A stretch of 64,000 nucleotides of DNA from Clostridium sp. CX1 (GTDB lineage: Bacteria; Bacillota; Clostridia; Clostridiales; Clostridiaceae): positions 1 to 64,000 of the forward strand of contig NZ_JAODOO010000011.1 in assembly GCF_025398335.1 (NCBI RefSeq), in the 5' to 3' direction. Shown in pieces: positions 40,052-49,491 of the stretch. Within the stretch, counting starts at the first letter, position 1. Every line of letters begins with the position of its first letter. The position numbers and the translations under genes are program-made. The notes under the pieces are model-generated. The model saw only the letters and a program-made list of their open reading frames with translations, did not search any database and had not been told where the DNA came from.

Positions 40052-40705
40052 ATGCTAAAAAATATTAAAGGTGCTATATTTGATATGGATGGAACACTTA
40101 TCGACTCTATGTGGGTATGGACTAAGGTAGATGAGGAATATCTGGAAAAAAGGAATATAAAGTTACCTGATAATCTAAAAGAAGAAATAGAGCATATGAG
40201 TTTTTCAGAAGTTGCTCAATACTTTAAAAATAGATTTGATCTTCCTGACAGTATAGAAGAAATTCAAAGTGAATGGAATCATATGGCTATACATCACTAT
40301 ACTCATGATGTGAAACTAAAAGCCGGTGCAAAAGAATTTTTATCCCTTTTAAAATCCAAAGGAATAAAAATAGGACTAGCTACCAGCAATTGCAAACTTC
40401 TTATAGAAATTGCTTTGAAGAATAATGATATATATCACTTTTTTGATTCTATAAGTACTACTGATGAAGTTATAAGAGGAAAAGACTTTCCGGATATATA
40501 CCTGCTTGCTGCTAAAAAGCTTAACTTACAGCCTGAAGAATGTGCGGTGTTTGAAGACATCCTTCCTGCTGTTAAAGGAGCGAAGTCAGCAGGTATGGTA
40601 GTTATAGGTGTCCATGATCTATACTCTGAGTATCAAAAACAAGATATAATAAATCATGCTGATATGTATATTTCCGAGTATGATGAGCTAACAAAAGCGG
40701 TTTAA
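40052..40705 (+). CDS. HAD-superfamily phosphatase, beta-phosphoglucomutase-like
   Basis: A 217-residue HAD hydrolase of subfamily IA. The nucleophile motif FDMDGTLIDS gives D11 and D13; LATSN is motif II, K144 region GKDFPDIY is motif III, and FEDILPAV is motif IV. A helical cap (about 17-85) sits after motif I. It could be a sugar phosphatase or phosphoglucomutase-like enzyme; substrate unknown. The ATG follows GGGGTG. It stands alone with its own terminator. Confidence 0.88.
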   Translation: MLKNIKGAIFDMDGTLIDSMWVWTKVDEEYLEKRNIKLPDNLKEEIEHMSFSEVAQYFKNRFDLPDSIEEIQSEWNHMAIHHYTHDVKLKAGAKEFLSLLKSKGIKIGLATSNCKLLIEIALKNNDIYHFFDSISTTDEVIRGKDFPDIYLLAAKKLNLQPEECAVFEDILPAVKGAKSAGMVVIGVHDLYSEYQKQDIINHADMYISEYDELTKAV

Positions 40706-40708
40706 CTT

Positions 40709-40770
40709 AAAATAATCGAGTATGAAGCAGATAACAGTCTTATCTACCTTCTACTCGATTATTTTATTAA
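40709..40770 (+). terminator. long terminator after the HAD gene
   Basis: AAAATAATCGAGTA pairs with TACTCGATTATTTT (40709-40722 with 40752-40765), with partial inner pairing, followed by a T-rich tail. Confidence 0.85.
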
Positions 40771-40838
40771 TTGACAGTTTTTATAGTTGTATTGAATATA
40801 CTGTTATTAAATAATATTATCTGGGGGCGGTATGTGAC

Positions 40839-41243
40839 ATGTTAACCTTTTTATTTATAGTATTAGTAGTTGCAGCCTTATGTGCATCTTATTACTTTAC
40901 AAATAAAATGTCAGCTCAAAGAAAACAGATTTTGCTTCTAAAATATCAAAATAACAACCTGAAGCAATTAACAAAAGCAGATAAAAAAGTAACCATAGAG
41001 TATATGTATCCAACAACCAACAAAGGCATTGTTAAGAAAAAATGTGAACTGTTAATGTCTCCTCTTCTTAACTCCCCGTCGCTAAATTTATTAAAAGAAG
41101 ACATGCTTATTGAAATACATGATAGTGGGAAAATTAATAATCAGGTATGGTACGAAGTATCTATAAGCTCTAACGATAGAACTAATTCGAAAGGTTGGAT
41201 AAAGGAAGATTTTGTAAGCCTTTGTGATGAAAGTAATCCATAA
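40839..41243 (+). CDS. membrane-anchored protein with an SH3-like domain
   Basis: A 134-residue protein with an N-terminal transmembrane anchor (about 1-21), a short charged helix likely to form a coiled coil (about 24-48) and a C-terminal beta-rich region. That region has CELLMSPLLNSPSLNLLKED, then VWYEVSISS and KGWIKEDFVSL, the pattern of bacterial SH3 domains (a W-Y-V strand and a GWI strand). Such domains often bind wall peptides. I do not recognise a named family. The ATG follows GGGGGCGG and the gene has its own terminator. Confidence 0.72.
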   Translation: MLTFLFIVLVVAALCASYYFTNKMSAQRKQILLLKYQNNNLKQLTKADKKVTIEYMYPTTNKGIVKKKCELLMSPLLNSPSLNLLKEDMLIEIHDSGKINNQVWYEVSISSNDRTNSKGWIKEDFVSLCDESNP

Positions 41244-41249
41244 ACCTAA

Positions 41250-41288
41250 AAAAGTGACAAGAAACATATAGATTTTCTTGTCACTTTC
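41250..41288. terminator. bidirectional terminator between convergent genes
   Basis: AAAGTGACAAGAAA pairs with TTTCTTGTCACTTT (about 41250-41287), with A- and T-runs on both flanks. It serves the SH3-like gene and the oppositely oriented ABC-F gene. Confidence 0.85.
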
Positions 41289-41334
41289 ATTATTATAATA
41301 GACTATAATCACTTACATAAATTCAAGTGATGCT

Positions 41335-42891
41335 TTATACTATCTTAGTTGTCCATTGCTCACAATCCCAGATATCTGTAACTACATCTCTATAAAACTC
41401 TGGTTCGTGACAAACTAGTAAAATACTTCCCTTATATTCCTTTAATGCTCTTTTTAACTCTTCCTTTGCATCAACATCTAGATGGTTGGTAGGCTCATCC
41501 AGAATCAAAATATTGGTTTCCCTATTTAATATCTTACATAGTCTTACCTTAGCTTGCTCGCCACCACTAAGAACCACTATTTTGCTCTCTATCTGCTTCG
41601 TAGTAAGACCACACTTTGCTAAAGCAGCTCTTATTTCATATTGAGTAAATGATGGGAATTCACTCCACACTTCTTCTATACAAGTATTATAGTTAGATTC
41701 TTTTATTTCCTGCTGAAAATATCCGATATACTGGTAATCTCCAAGTTCCGCCTTTCCTGATAAAGGCTTTAACTCTCCCATAAGACTTTTTAAAAGAGTA
41801 GTCTTCCCAAGACCATTAGCACCTACTAAAGCAATTTTATCTCCTCTTTCCATTGTTAAGTTCAATGGTTTAGAAAGTGGTTCATCATATCCTATTACTA
41901 GGTCTGTAGTCTCAAATATAAGCTTACCAGATGCTCTAGCAGACTTAAAATTAAACTCTGGTTTTACCTTTTCCTTTGTTAATTCTATTTTCTCCATTTT
42001 ATCCAGTTGCTTTTGTCTTGATTTGGCCATCCCCACTGTAGCAACTCTTGCCTTGTTTCTTGCCACAAAATCTTCAAGCTTAGCTATTTCCTTTTGCTGT
42101 CTTTCAAATGCCAATTCTAATTGTCTCTTATTTGCTTCATATACTCTAATAAAGTTATCATAATCTCCTACATATCTTGTAAGCTTCTTATTTTCAACAT
42201 GATATATTAAATTGATAACACTATTTAAGAAAGGAATATCATGAGAAATAAGTATAAATGCATTCTCATAATTCTGAAGGTAAAACTTCAGCCACTCAAT
42301 ATGCTTCTCATCTAAGTAGTTAGTAGGCTCATCTAAAAGTAAAATGTCGGGATTCTCAAGAAGAAGCTTTGCTAAAAGAACTTTAGTTCTCTGTCCACCA
42401 CTTAGGTCAGCAACATCTTTATCAAGTCCTATATCTCTAAGTCCAAGTCCGCCAGCCACTTCTTCTACTTTCACATCTATAACATAAAAACCATTGTTAT
42501 CAAGTAAGTCTTGAATATTTCCCATATCATCTAGTAACTTTTCTAACTCTTCTGGGGATGCATCTGCCATTTTATCTGTTATCTCTAACATTTCCTTTTC
42601 AAGATCAAAAAGATATTGAAAAGCACCTTTTAGTACGTCCCTTATAGTCTGTCCTTTTTGTAATTGGGCATGCTGATCCATGTATCCAACTCTTACTCTA
42701 TTAGACCATTCAATTGTTCCTTCATCAGGAGCTAGTTTTCCTGTTATTATATTCATAAAAGTTGATTTTCCTTCTCCATTTGCCCCTATAAGTCCAACAT
42801 GCTCTCCTTTGAGAAGTCTAAAAGATACATCCTCAAATATTGCTCTGTCTCCAAAACCGTGATTTACATTTTTAACTGTTAGTATACTCAT
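41335..42891 (-). CDS. ABC-F family ATPase, YkpA/YbiT-like
   Basis: A soluble 518-residue protein with two ABC ATPase domains and no membrane segments. The first has Walker A GANGEGKST (36-44) and signature LSGGQ; the second has GANGLGKTT (about 353-361) and LSGGEQ, with both DEPTN Walker B motifs. A charged linker (about 240-300) joins them. ABC-F proteins act on the ribosome; this type matches the YkpA/YbiT branch, a translation-related housekeeping group, not clearly an antibiotic-resistance member. The ATG follows AAGGAGAG. Confidence 0.9.
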   Translation of the reverse strand: MSILTVKNVNHGFGDRAIFEDVSFRLLKGEHVGLIGANGEGKSTFMNIITGKLAPDEGTIEWSNRVRVGYMDQHAQLQKGQTIRDVLKGAFQYLFDLEKEMLEITDKMADASPEELEKLLDDMGNIQDLLDNNGFYVIDVKVEEVAGGLGLRDIGLDKDVADLSGGQRTKVLLAKLLLENPDILLLDEPTNYLDEKHIEWLKFYLQNYENAFILISHDIPFLNSVINLIYHVENKKLTRYVGDYDNFIRVYEANKRQLELAFERQQKEIAKLEDFVARNKARVATVGMAKSRQKQLDKMEKIELTKEKVKPEFNFKSARASGKLIFETTDLVIGYDEPLSKPLNLTMERGDKIALVGANGLGKTTLLKSLMGELKPLSGKAELGDYQYIGYFQQEIKESNYNTCIEEVWSEFPSFTQYEIRAALAKCGLTTKQIESKIVVLSGGEQAKVRLCKILNRETNILILDEPTNHLDVDAKEELKRALKEYKGSILLVCHEPEFYRDVVTDIWDCEQWTTKIV

Positions 42892-43056
42892 ATCTTCTCT
42901 CCTTAAATATCTATATTTAAAATATAAAAATTCTTAAACATAATACAAGAACTAGTTTAATTTATTATCATGACTTATGTCAAAGGAATTTTAAGTATTA
43001 TTAACTTTTTAATTGTGGTATACTACATAATGAAAAAACAGGGAGGTAATGCTATA

Positions 43057-44232
43057 ATGACATGCAAATTTTATTTACATAAAGGTATGGGAAGAAAGGC
43101 TGAAAATGGTCACCCTTGGATATACACTAGCGAGATAGAAGGTTACGATGGTACCTATGAAAATGGTGATATTGTTGAAGTTTATAATTTTAAAGGAAGC
43201 TTTATAGGAAAGGGTTACATAAATGACTTATCAAAAATCACTATAAGAATGATGACTCGTGACATTAATGAAGAAATAGACGAAGAATTTTTCAGAAAAA
43301 GGTTACATAATGCCTGGAATTATAGAAAGAAGGTTATAGCTACTTCAAGCTGTAGATTCCTATTTGGAGAAGCAGATTTTGTACCTGGTCTTATAATAGA
43401 CAAATATGAAGATTATTACGTAATACAATCTCTTTCATTAGGTATAGATAAATATAAACAGATAATAGTTAAAATACTGCAGGAAGACTTTGCTGCTAAA
43501 GGTGTATATGAACGAAGCGATGTAAAAGTACGTGAATTAGAAGGTATGGAGCAAACAAAAGGATTTTTAACTGAACCCTTTGAAACGAAAATACAAATTG
43601 TAGAAAACGGTGTTAAGTATACTGTTGATATAGAAAATGGTCAAAAGACCGGCTTTTTCTTAGATCAAAAAGAAAATAGATATGCTATACATAAAATTTG
43701 CAAAGATGCTGATGTATTAGATTGTTTTACTCATACAGGTTCCTTTGCGCTAAATGCTGGTGTAGCTGGTGCTAAGAGTGTATTAGGACTTGATATATCT
43801 CAACTTGCTGTAGACGAAGCAACCCGAAACTCCGAGTTAAATGGGCTTTCAGATGTAGTTAAGTTTGAATGTCACAATGCTTTTGATGCTCTTCCACAAT
43901 GGGTAAGAGAGGGAAGACAATATGATGTAGTAATACTAGATCCCCCTGCTTTTACAAAATCTAGGTCAACTATAAATAGTGCTGTAAGAGGCTACAAAGA
44001 GATTAATCTAAGAGGCATAAAAATGGTTAAGCCAGGTGGTTTTCTCGTTACATGCTCATGCTCACATTTTATGAATCCAGAGCTTTTCAAGGATACAATA
44101 GCTGATGCTGCTAAAGATGCTAGAAGAATGTTAAGGCAAGTGGAATTTAGAACACAAGCTTCAGACCATCCAATACTATGGAATTCTGACGAGTCATACT
44201 ACTTAAAGTTTTATATATTTCAAGTGGTTTAA
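43057..44232 (+). CDS. class I SAM-dependent rRNA methyltransferase, RlmI-like
   Basis: The 391-residue protein has an N-terminal PUA RNA-binding domain (about 1-75, KGMGRKAENGHPWIYTSEIEG), a middle domain and a Rossmann methyltransferase. The SAM loop is DCFTHTGSFALNAGVAGA, the catalytic motif DVVILDPPAFTKS and the Cys-containing motif VTCSCS. This is the architecture of RlmI, which makes m5C1962 in 23S rRNA, though the exact target is inferred. The ATG at 43057 follows AGGGAGG and gives the usual PUA start; the upstream frame contains only promoter-like AT-rich DNA. Confidence 0.9.
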   Translation: MTCKFYLHKGMGRKAENGHPWIYTSEIEGYDGTYENGDIVEVYNFKGSFIGKGYINDLSKITIRMMTRDINEEIDEEFFRKRLHNAWNYRKKVIATSSCRFLFGEADFVPGLIIDKYEDYYVIQSLSLGIDKYKQIIVKILQEDFAAKGVYERSDVKVRELEGMEQTKGFLTEPFETKIQIVENGVKYTVDIENGQKTGFFLDQKENRYAIHKICKDADVLDCFTHTGSFALNAGVAGAKSVLGLDISQLAVDEATRNSELNGLSDVVKFECHNAFDALPQWVREGRQYDVVILDPPAFTKSRSTINSAVRGYKEINLRGIKMVKPGGFLVTCSCSHFMNPELFKDTIADAAKDARRMLRQVEFRTQASDHPILWNSDESYYLKFYIFQVV

Positions 44233-44244
44233 TAGTTTTATAGC

Positions 44245-44286
44245 TAGTGATGATTTTCAATATAATCTATTGAAAGTCATCACTAA
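44245..44286. terminator. bidirectional terminator between rlmI-like gene and comB
   Basis: TAGTGATGATTTTCAATA pairs with TATTGAAAGTCATCACTA (44245-44262 with 44268-44285), with one mismatch, between convergent genes. Confidence 0.8.
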
Positions 44287-44294
44287 TTTTAAAT

Positions 44295-45002
44295 TTAAGA
44301 TATTAACCCATCTCTGTATTCTGGTACGACTTCTATAATATCCTTTTGACAGCAGTAATTTAAGTCGTGGTCTAATTTTAATTCTTTCATTCTTTTATAG
44401 TGAGTTGCTCCTTTTATAAATCTTAACACATCTTTATTTTCACCATATATATAGCTAGCTGTCTTTGAAATATCCGTCAGTTCTATATCAGACTTTTTGT
44501 CAGCTATACAGTGTATTATATAACCACTACATATGAAATCATCCATGGAAAACTGCCCATAAGTTCCAGCATTAACTATAACTATATCGTTATTTAACTC
44601 AATCAATCTGTCAGCAACAGCTCTAGCATTGATTAATGCTCCTATTAAAATATTCTTAGCTCCTACGCTTCCTCTGATTGCCCTAGTGCCGTTACTAGTG
44701 GTTATTACTAAGTTTTTTCCTTCCACAGAATTTCTTTTATACTCTAATGGAGAATTTGAAAAGTTAAATCCATCTATTTTTAACGCTTCTCTCTCCCCTC
44801 CTAATACATATACCTTTCTATCCCTATTTGCTATGGTAAAAGCCTCTTCTACTGTAAGTACTGGTATTATTCCTTGGCATCCGTTATTTATAGCAGTAAC
44901 TATTACAGATGTAGCTCTAAGCATATCTATAACTACTACTGATTTTCCTTCAACCTTTTCTCTTTTTATATCATCTGCGGAAATTATTAAATCAATCTTC
45001 AT
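44295..45002 (-). CDS. comB: 2-phosphosulfolactate phosphatase family protein, ComB-like
   Basis: The 235-residue protein matches the ComB family: [22 protein letters not shown] (D29 and the R/T residues of the Mg-binding site), [28 protein letters not shown] and [12 protein letters not shown]. ComB releases phosphate from 2-phosphosulfolactate in coenzyme M synthesis in archaea, and sulfolactate also accumulates in some Bacillus spores. In Clostridium the substrate is uncertain. The ATG at 45002 follows GGGGGAAAG. The only close neighbour in the same direction is the radical-SAM gene, separated by a terminator. Confidence 0.87.
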   Translation of the reverse strand: MKIDLIISADDIKREKVEGKSVVVIDMLRATSVIVTAINNGCQGIIPVLTVEEAFTIANRDRKVYVLGGEREALKIDGFNFSNSPLEYKRNSVEGKNLVITTSNGTRAIRGSVGAKNILIGALINARAVADRLIELNNDIVIVNAGTYGQFSMDDFICSGYIIHCIADKKSDIELTDISKTASYIYGENKDVLRFIKGATHYKRMKELKLDHDLNYCCQKDIIEVVPEYRDGLIS

Positions 45003-45020
45003 AAAACTTTCCCCCATTAA

Positions 45021-45057
45021 AAAGTTCTCTACCTTATTTAAGAAGTAGAGAACCTAA
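45021..45057 (-). terminator. terminator of the YtqA-like gene
   Basis: AGGTTCTCTAC/GTAGAGAACTTTTT stem (45021-45032 with 45045-45055), directly after the stop codon. Confidence 0.85.
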
Positions 45058-45063
45058 AATTAG

Positions 45064-45984
45064 TTATTTATAGTGTATTCCTTGATATATATCTTTTTCT
45101 TTAAGCTTAGCGTCAATGGAATTTAATACTTCCCATTTTTTTAAACTCCATTTTGGACCTATTAGTAAACTTCTTGGTGCATCTCCTGTTAGCCTATGAA
45201 TTACTACATCAGGTGGGGTAATAGATATGGCTGAACATATTATATCTATATACTCATCTTGCTCTAAGAATTTAAGTTCCCCTCTATTATATAAGCTCAC
45301 CAAAGGCGTATTTTCCATCAGGTGTAGGAGATGGTACTTTACTCCTTGAACACCTATCTTCGAAACATATTTTACAGTATTCATCATGTCTTCTTTAGCT
45401 TCACCTGGTAATCCAAATATTACATGGGCCACTACATCAATATTTATCTTTCTCAAATTGTTTACTGCTCTCTCGAATACATCTAAACTATAACCTCTGT
45501 TTATTTTTTTTGCTGTTATTTCATTAGAAGTTTGAAGCCCAAGCTCTACCCAGGTATATATTTTTTTATTAAATTCATCTAAAAGCTCTAGTACCTCTTC
45601 ACTAAGGCAATCTGGCCTTGTAGCTATTGCCAATGCTACAACACCTTCTTCGCTTATTGCTTCTTCATACTTCTGCCTTAATACCTCTACAGGCGCATAA
45701 GTATTTGTATATGCCTGAAAATAAGCAATGTACTTTCCTTCTCTCCACTTGTTGTTCATCATTGTTTTTATATCTTTAAATTGTTCCTTTATAGAAAAGC
45801 ATCTATTTCCTGCAAAGTCACCGGAACCTCTTTCACTGCAGAAAAGGCATCCACCTTTACTTATAGTACCATCTCTATTAGGGCAAGAAAACCCTGCATC
45901 CAAGGATATCTTAAATACTTTACTTCCAAACTTTTGTCTTAAAAAATAATTTAAATTATAATATCTTTTGTCTCCCCACAGCAT
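45064..45984 (-). CDS. radical-SAM protein, YtqA (TIGR01212) family
   Basis: A 306-residue radical-SAM enzyme. Its iron-sulfur cysteines have a wide first gap, C34, C46 and C49 (FSCPNRDG...GGCLFC), as in the Elp3-related YtqA family. Other motifs are AYFQAYTNTYAPVE, ELGLQT and VVAHVIFGLPGE. In Bacillus the YtqA family has been linked to wobble-uridine modification of tRNA; here that role is inferred from the family only, since no ytqB-like methyltransferase is adjacent. The ATG follows GGAGAG. Confidence 0.88.
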   Translation of the reverse strand: MLWGDKRYYNLNYFLRQKFGSKVFKISLDAGFSCPNRDGTISKGGCLFCSERGSGDFAGNRCFSIKEQFKDIKTMMNNKWREGKYIAYFQAYTNTYAPVEVLRQKYEEAISEEGVVALAIATRPDCLSEEVLELLDEFNKKIYTWVELGLQTSNEITAKKINRGYSLDVFERAVNNLRKINIDVVAHVIFGLPGEAKEDMMNTVKYVSKIGVQGVKYHLLHLMENTPLVSLYNRGELKFLEQDEYIDIICSAISITPPDVVIHRLTGDAPRSLLIGPKWSLKKWEVLNSIDAKLKEKDIYQGIHYK

Positions 45985-46021
45985 ATTTACTCTCCAATTA
46001 TACTTTTTATCTTTAATTATA

Positions 46022-47155
46022 TCACATTTTCTTCTCTTTAAAATCCTTAAGACTCAATTGCCACTTCCCTATAATATTGTTAACAGTTTTGTCTCCTGCT
46101 TTTTTAGGTATCACATCATAGTTTATAGTGTCCTTATCATATGAAGAAATAACCACATCCACCTTATCTAATGGGTACTTTTCCTCAAACTTAAAAGGTA
46201 TCATATCTCCACCATCCATCTTATAAATACGTATGCAATGCCCAACACCAGGCTTAGTATATTGAACTGTAATATGTTTTTCTTCTGGAGAAAAACTTAT
46301 TAATTCTACTCTTGAATCTCTTAATAAGTCTAAAGTAGTAATTTCCTTTCCGATAGGCTTTTCTTTTGTTTTGGAGCCACCGGTATCTTGACCTGCTTTA
46401 GCTCCACCTCCGTTTCCGCCACCACCTTGTTCATCACCGCCGCCGCCTTTATCTGACTGTACGGCTAGGGATTCATCTATTTTTATTAACGCAATGTAGG
46501 AATCCTTATCTTCAGTAGCTAATGCTAAGTTATCTCCACCATAGGCGAAATTAATTATGCTAAATTTAGCTCTTGGTACTGGTATTTTATCTATATTACT
46601 TTTATCATCTTTAGAAAAAGCAAAGTTGGGTATGCTGCCTAGGTCTATCACTAAGTTTGTGCTTACATTGTTCTTATTTCTTAATCTTATTTGATCACCC
46701 TCTATAAATGCTTCCTTTTGTACATTATTATTAGTCTCATTTATCTTATAATCGGTGTCTTCCTTTGATATTTTAATAGAATATTCATCTAAAGATGCAA
46801 AAGGTTTTGTAACATCTGACCTGGAAACTCTCAGCTTAAATACTCCAGACTTTCCAACCTCACTTGTGTCAGACAAATTATAACCAAAAATCTTTAAACT
46901 CTTATTTTCTTCTGGTGCTGAAGACTTTAAAAGTTCTTTAGAATAGAACTTTTTACTATTCTCTATATCGCCTTTCATCAAATACTTCATATATGTTTCT
47001 GTTACATTTGTAGCAGCCTTCATATCAAAAGTTTCTGTGCTTTCTTTTGCCTGTTCCTTTTTATTAGATTTACATCCTACAAGTGCACAGCTAACAAATA
47101 TAATCACAATTATTATTATAATGCTATTTACCCACTTACTATCTATCTTCTTCAT
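46022..47155 (-). CDS. putative lipoprotein with a glycine-rich linker
   Basis: A 377-residue exported protein with a signal peptide (hydrophobic 11-25) and lipobox ALVGC (lipidated C28). The N-terminal half (about 45-225) includes a segment like those in NTF2-like or DUF-type lipoproteins (AATNVTETYMKYLMKGDIENSKKFY, split in reading). A glycine-rich low-complexity linker (about 238-258) joins it to a C-terminal beta-rich domain (about 272-377). I do not recognise a named family and cannot assign a function. The ATG follows GGAGGGAAGG. Confidence 0.78.
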   Translation of the reverse strand: MKKIDSKWVNSIIIIIVIIFVSCALVGCKSNKKEQAKESTETFDMKAATNVTETYMKYLMKGDIENSKKFYSKELLKSSAPEENKSLKIFGYNLSDTSEVGKSGVFKLRVSRSDVTKPFASLDEYSIKISKEDTDYKINETNNNVQKEAFIEGDQIRLRNKNNVSTNLVIDLGSIPNFAFSKDDKSNIDKIPVPRAKFSIINFAYGGDNLALATEDKDSYIALIKIDESLAVQSDKGGGGDEQGGGGNGGGAKAGQDTGGSKTKEKPIGKEITTLDLLRDSRVELISFSPEEKHITVQYTKPGVGHCIRIYKMDGGDMIPFKFEEKYPLDKVDVVISSYDKDTINYDVIPKKAGDKTVNNIIGKWQLSLKDFKEKKM

Positions 47156-47326
47156 AGCCTTCCCTCCGTTTATGTAAATTTCTTGCAGATTAGATTTTTA
47201 TTTAGTTTTCCCTCAAAATAAAATTTAATTTATAAATCATCATTTTAGCTTTATATCTATATATTTATAAAAGAATGATTACTTGCTAGCTTATGAGTAA
47301 TTCAAAAAAATTTTAGGAGGGATATC

Positions 47327-48373
47327 TTGAAGAAAAACTTAGCTCTAATCTTTCAAATAGGTGCTGTTTTTATAGGAACAGTAGTTGGTGCAGGTCTTGC
47401 ATCAGGACAAGAAATAAATCAATTTTTTACTTCCTATGGATACAAGAGTTTTATAGGCATAGTTATCTGCTGCTTTATTTACATAGCTATGGGCAGTATA
47501 ATTATAGACTTAAGCCTAAAATATAAGCTGAATTCTTATGACGGCCTTATTGCCCTTGTAAGTCCAGGTATTTTGGGACATGCTACAAACTTTTTAACTA
47601 CTATCTTTTTAATAGGAGGTGCTGCTACAATCTTAGCTGGCAGCGGCGCTCTCATCCATCAATATTTTGGAGTTTCAAAATGGGTTGGTATAATCATAAT
47701 GATTTTTGTATCTATTGTAGCGCTATATAGAGATACAAAGGGACTTATAGAAGTAAATTCTTTTATAGTACCCTCTTTAATAATAGTTATAACAACTCTA
47801 TTTATTCTGTATATAGCTTTTTATAAGGATATAAATGTATCTTATCTTAAAACCATTCCGTTTTATAGAAACAATTGGATGTTATCCTCATTAATATATG
47901 GTGCCTTTAATGTATTGTGCTGCAGCGGAGTTCTTGTACCTTTATGCTTAGAAATTAAGAAAAAAAGACATCTTGTGCTAGGAGTTATAATTGGGTCCAT
48001 AGGCCTTACTTTCCTTGCCCTGATTATAAATCTTCTATTGTTGCTAAACGTTCCTTATATTTTTAAATATGAAATTCCCCTTCTTTATATTGCTAACAGG
48101 TTTGGTAAACCAATACAAATGCTGCTTTTATGCATAATTTGGCTAGAAATGTTTTCTACAGAAGTTTCAAATATATATAGCGTTAGCAAAAATCTAGAAG
48201 AGTTATTTCATATATCCTACAGAAAGTCTGTTATTTTAATTATTCTCTTAGCAATACCTGTATCACAAGTAGGTTTCGTGAAGCTTATAAACTTCTTATA
48301 CCCAGCTTTTGCAGTAGTTAGTTTTATATTTATGATTCAATGCCTAATTTTCTATTTTAGAAGAAAATCATAA
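47327..48373 (+). CDS. YkvI-like membrane transporter
   Basis: A 348-residue integral membrane protein with about ten hydrophobic segments. It opens LIFQIGAVFIGTVVGAGLASGQE, a glycine-rich first helix like those of LeuT/APC-fold transporters and typical of the YkvI family. The substrate is unknown, probably an amino acid or similar solute. The start is TTG at 47327, six bases after TAGGAGG. It is followed by a radical-SAM gene in the same direction 68 bases later. Confidence 0.85.
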   Translation: MKKNLALIFQIGAVFIGTVVGAGLASGQEINQFFTSYGYKSFIGIVICCFIYIAMGSIIIDLSLKYKLNSYDGLIALVSPGILGHATNFLTTIFLIGGAATILAGSGALIHQYFGVSKWVGIIIMIFVSIVALYRDTKGLIEVNSFIVPSLIIVITTLFILYIAFYKDINVSYLKTIPFYRNNWMLSSLIYGAFNVLCCSGVLVPLCLEIKKKRHLVLGVIIGSIGLTFLALIINLLLLLNVPYIFKYEIPLLYIANRFGKPIQMLLLCIIWLEMFSTEVSNIYSVSKNLEELFHISYRKSVILIILLAIPVSQVGFVKLINFLYPAFAVVSFIFMIQCLIFYFRRKS

Positions 48374-48441
48374 GCTGTACAATTGTACATATATAATTGT
48401 ATAATTGTTTGAGAACTACCATAAAAACAGAGGTGTTATAA

Positions 48442-49341
48442 ATGTTAGACTTGCTTAAATGTTGCAATTTATGTCCCAGAAACTGCGGTGTTAACAGACT
48501 GGAAAATGCTTTAGGATTTTGCAAATCCGGAAGAGAACTCAGAGTTGCGAGGGTTTCTCTTCACCACTGGGAAGAGCCTTGTATATCTGGTACTAGTGGA
48601 TCAGGAACTGTATTTTTTTCTAATTGTAATTTAAGATGTTCCTTTTGCCAAAATCACAAAATAAGCTCTGAAGGAGTTGGCAAAGAAATATCGGTAAAAA
48701 GGTTAAGTGAAATATTTTTAGAGCAGCAACAAAGAGGTGCTCATAATATAAACCTAGTTACTCCAACTCACTACGTTCCTCATATAGTTGAAGCTTTAGA
48801 TATTGCCAAGTCTAATGGACTTGCTATACCTATTATTTATAATACTAACAGCTACGAAAACATTGATACCTTAAAAACACTTAGCGGGTATATTGATGTT
48901 TATCTTCCAGACCTTAAATATTTCGACGATAAGTTTTCTCTCAGATACTCTAATGCTCCTAATTACTTTAATTATGCATCTAAAGCTATTGAGGAAATGT
49001 TTTCTCAAGTGGGAGCGGTAAAATTTGATGATAATGGATTGATAAAAAAAGGTATAATTATACGCCATCTTATGATGCCTAGCCTTTTATTTGATTCAAA
49101 AAAAATTATGGACTATGTATATAAAACCTTTGGTCATTCAGTTTATATAAGCATTATGAATCAATATACTCCTGCACATAATTCAAGCAAGTTTCCGGAA
49201 ATAGATAGACCACTGAATTCAAAGCATTATGATTCTATGATAGACTATTGTCTATCTCTAGGAATAAAAAATGCATTTATTCAAGAAAGTGGCACCTGTT
49301 CGGAAAGCTTTATTCCTGAGTTTGACCTAAGAGGAATATAG
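48442..49341 (+). CDS. radical-SAM protein, PflA-like (PflX/YgcF-type)
   Basis: A 299-residue radical-SAM enzyme of the group annotated as putative pyruvate-formate-lyase-activating proteins. An N-terminal Cys cluster (C8, C11, C15, C27; CNLCPRNCGVNR) precedes the radical-SAM motif C62-x3-C66-x2-C69 (CNLRCSFC). The sequence VTPTHYVPHIVEAL and DVYLPDLKYFD are typical. No glycyl-radical enzyme is nearby, so the true substrate is unknown. The ATG follows AGAGGTG. Confidence 0.87.
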   Translation: MLDLLKCCNLCPRNCGVNRLENALGFCKSGRELRVARVSLHHWEEPCISGTSGSGTVFFSNCNLRCSFCQNHKISSEGVGKEISVKRLSEIFLEQQQRGAHNINLVTPTHYVPHIVEALDIAKSNGLAIPIIYNTNSYENIDTLKTLSGYIDVYLPDLKYFDDKFSLRYSNAPNYFNYASKAIEEMFSQVGAVKFDDNGLIKKGIIIRHLMMPSLLFDSKKIMDYVYKTFGHSVYISIMNQYTPAHNSSKFPEIDRPLNSKHYDSMIDYCLSLGIKNAFIQESGTCSESFIPEFDLRGI

Positions 49342-49434
49342 TGATACAAGCATAAAGCTAACAATATTATAGACATGAAGTTAAAATCACATTAGGTATT
49401 TACTTAACTCTCACTATACTAAATTTATAAGACA

Positions 49435-49472
49435 AAAGGTGTACTGCGTTCAACTGCAATACACCTCTTTCT
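49435..49472. terminator. bidirectional terminator
   Basis: AAGGTGTACTGC pairs with GCAATACACCTCTT (about 49435-49447 with 49455-49470) between the convergent radical-SAM and XRE genes. Confidence 0.75.
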
Positions 49473-49491
49473 TATAAAAAGTATCTAAAAC

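Noticed and set aside
41335-42891. Antibiotic resistance role for the ABC-F protein
   Set aside because: The sequence type and linker fit the housekeeping YkpA/YbiT group; nothing in the context suggests resistance.
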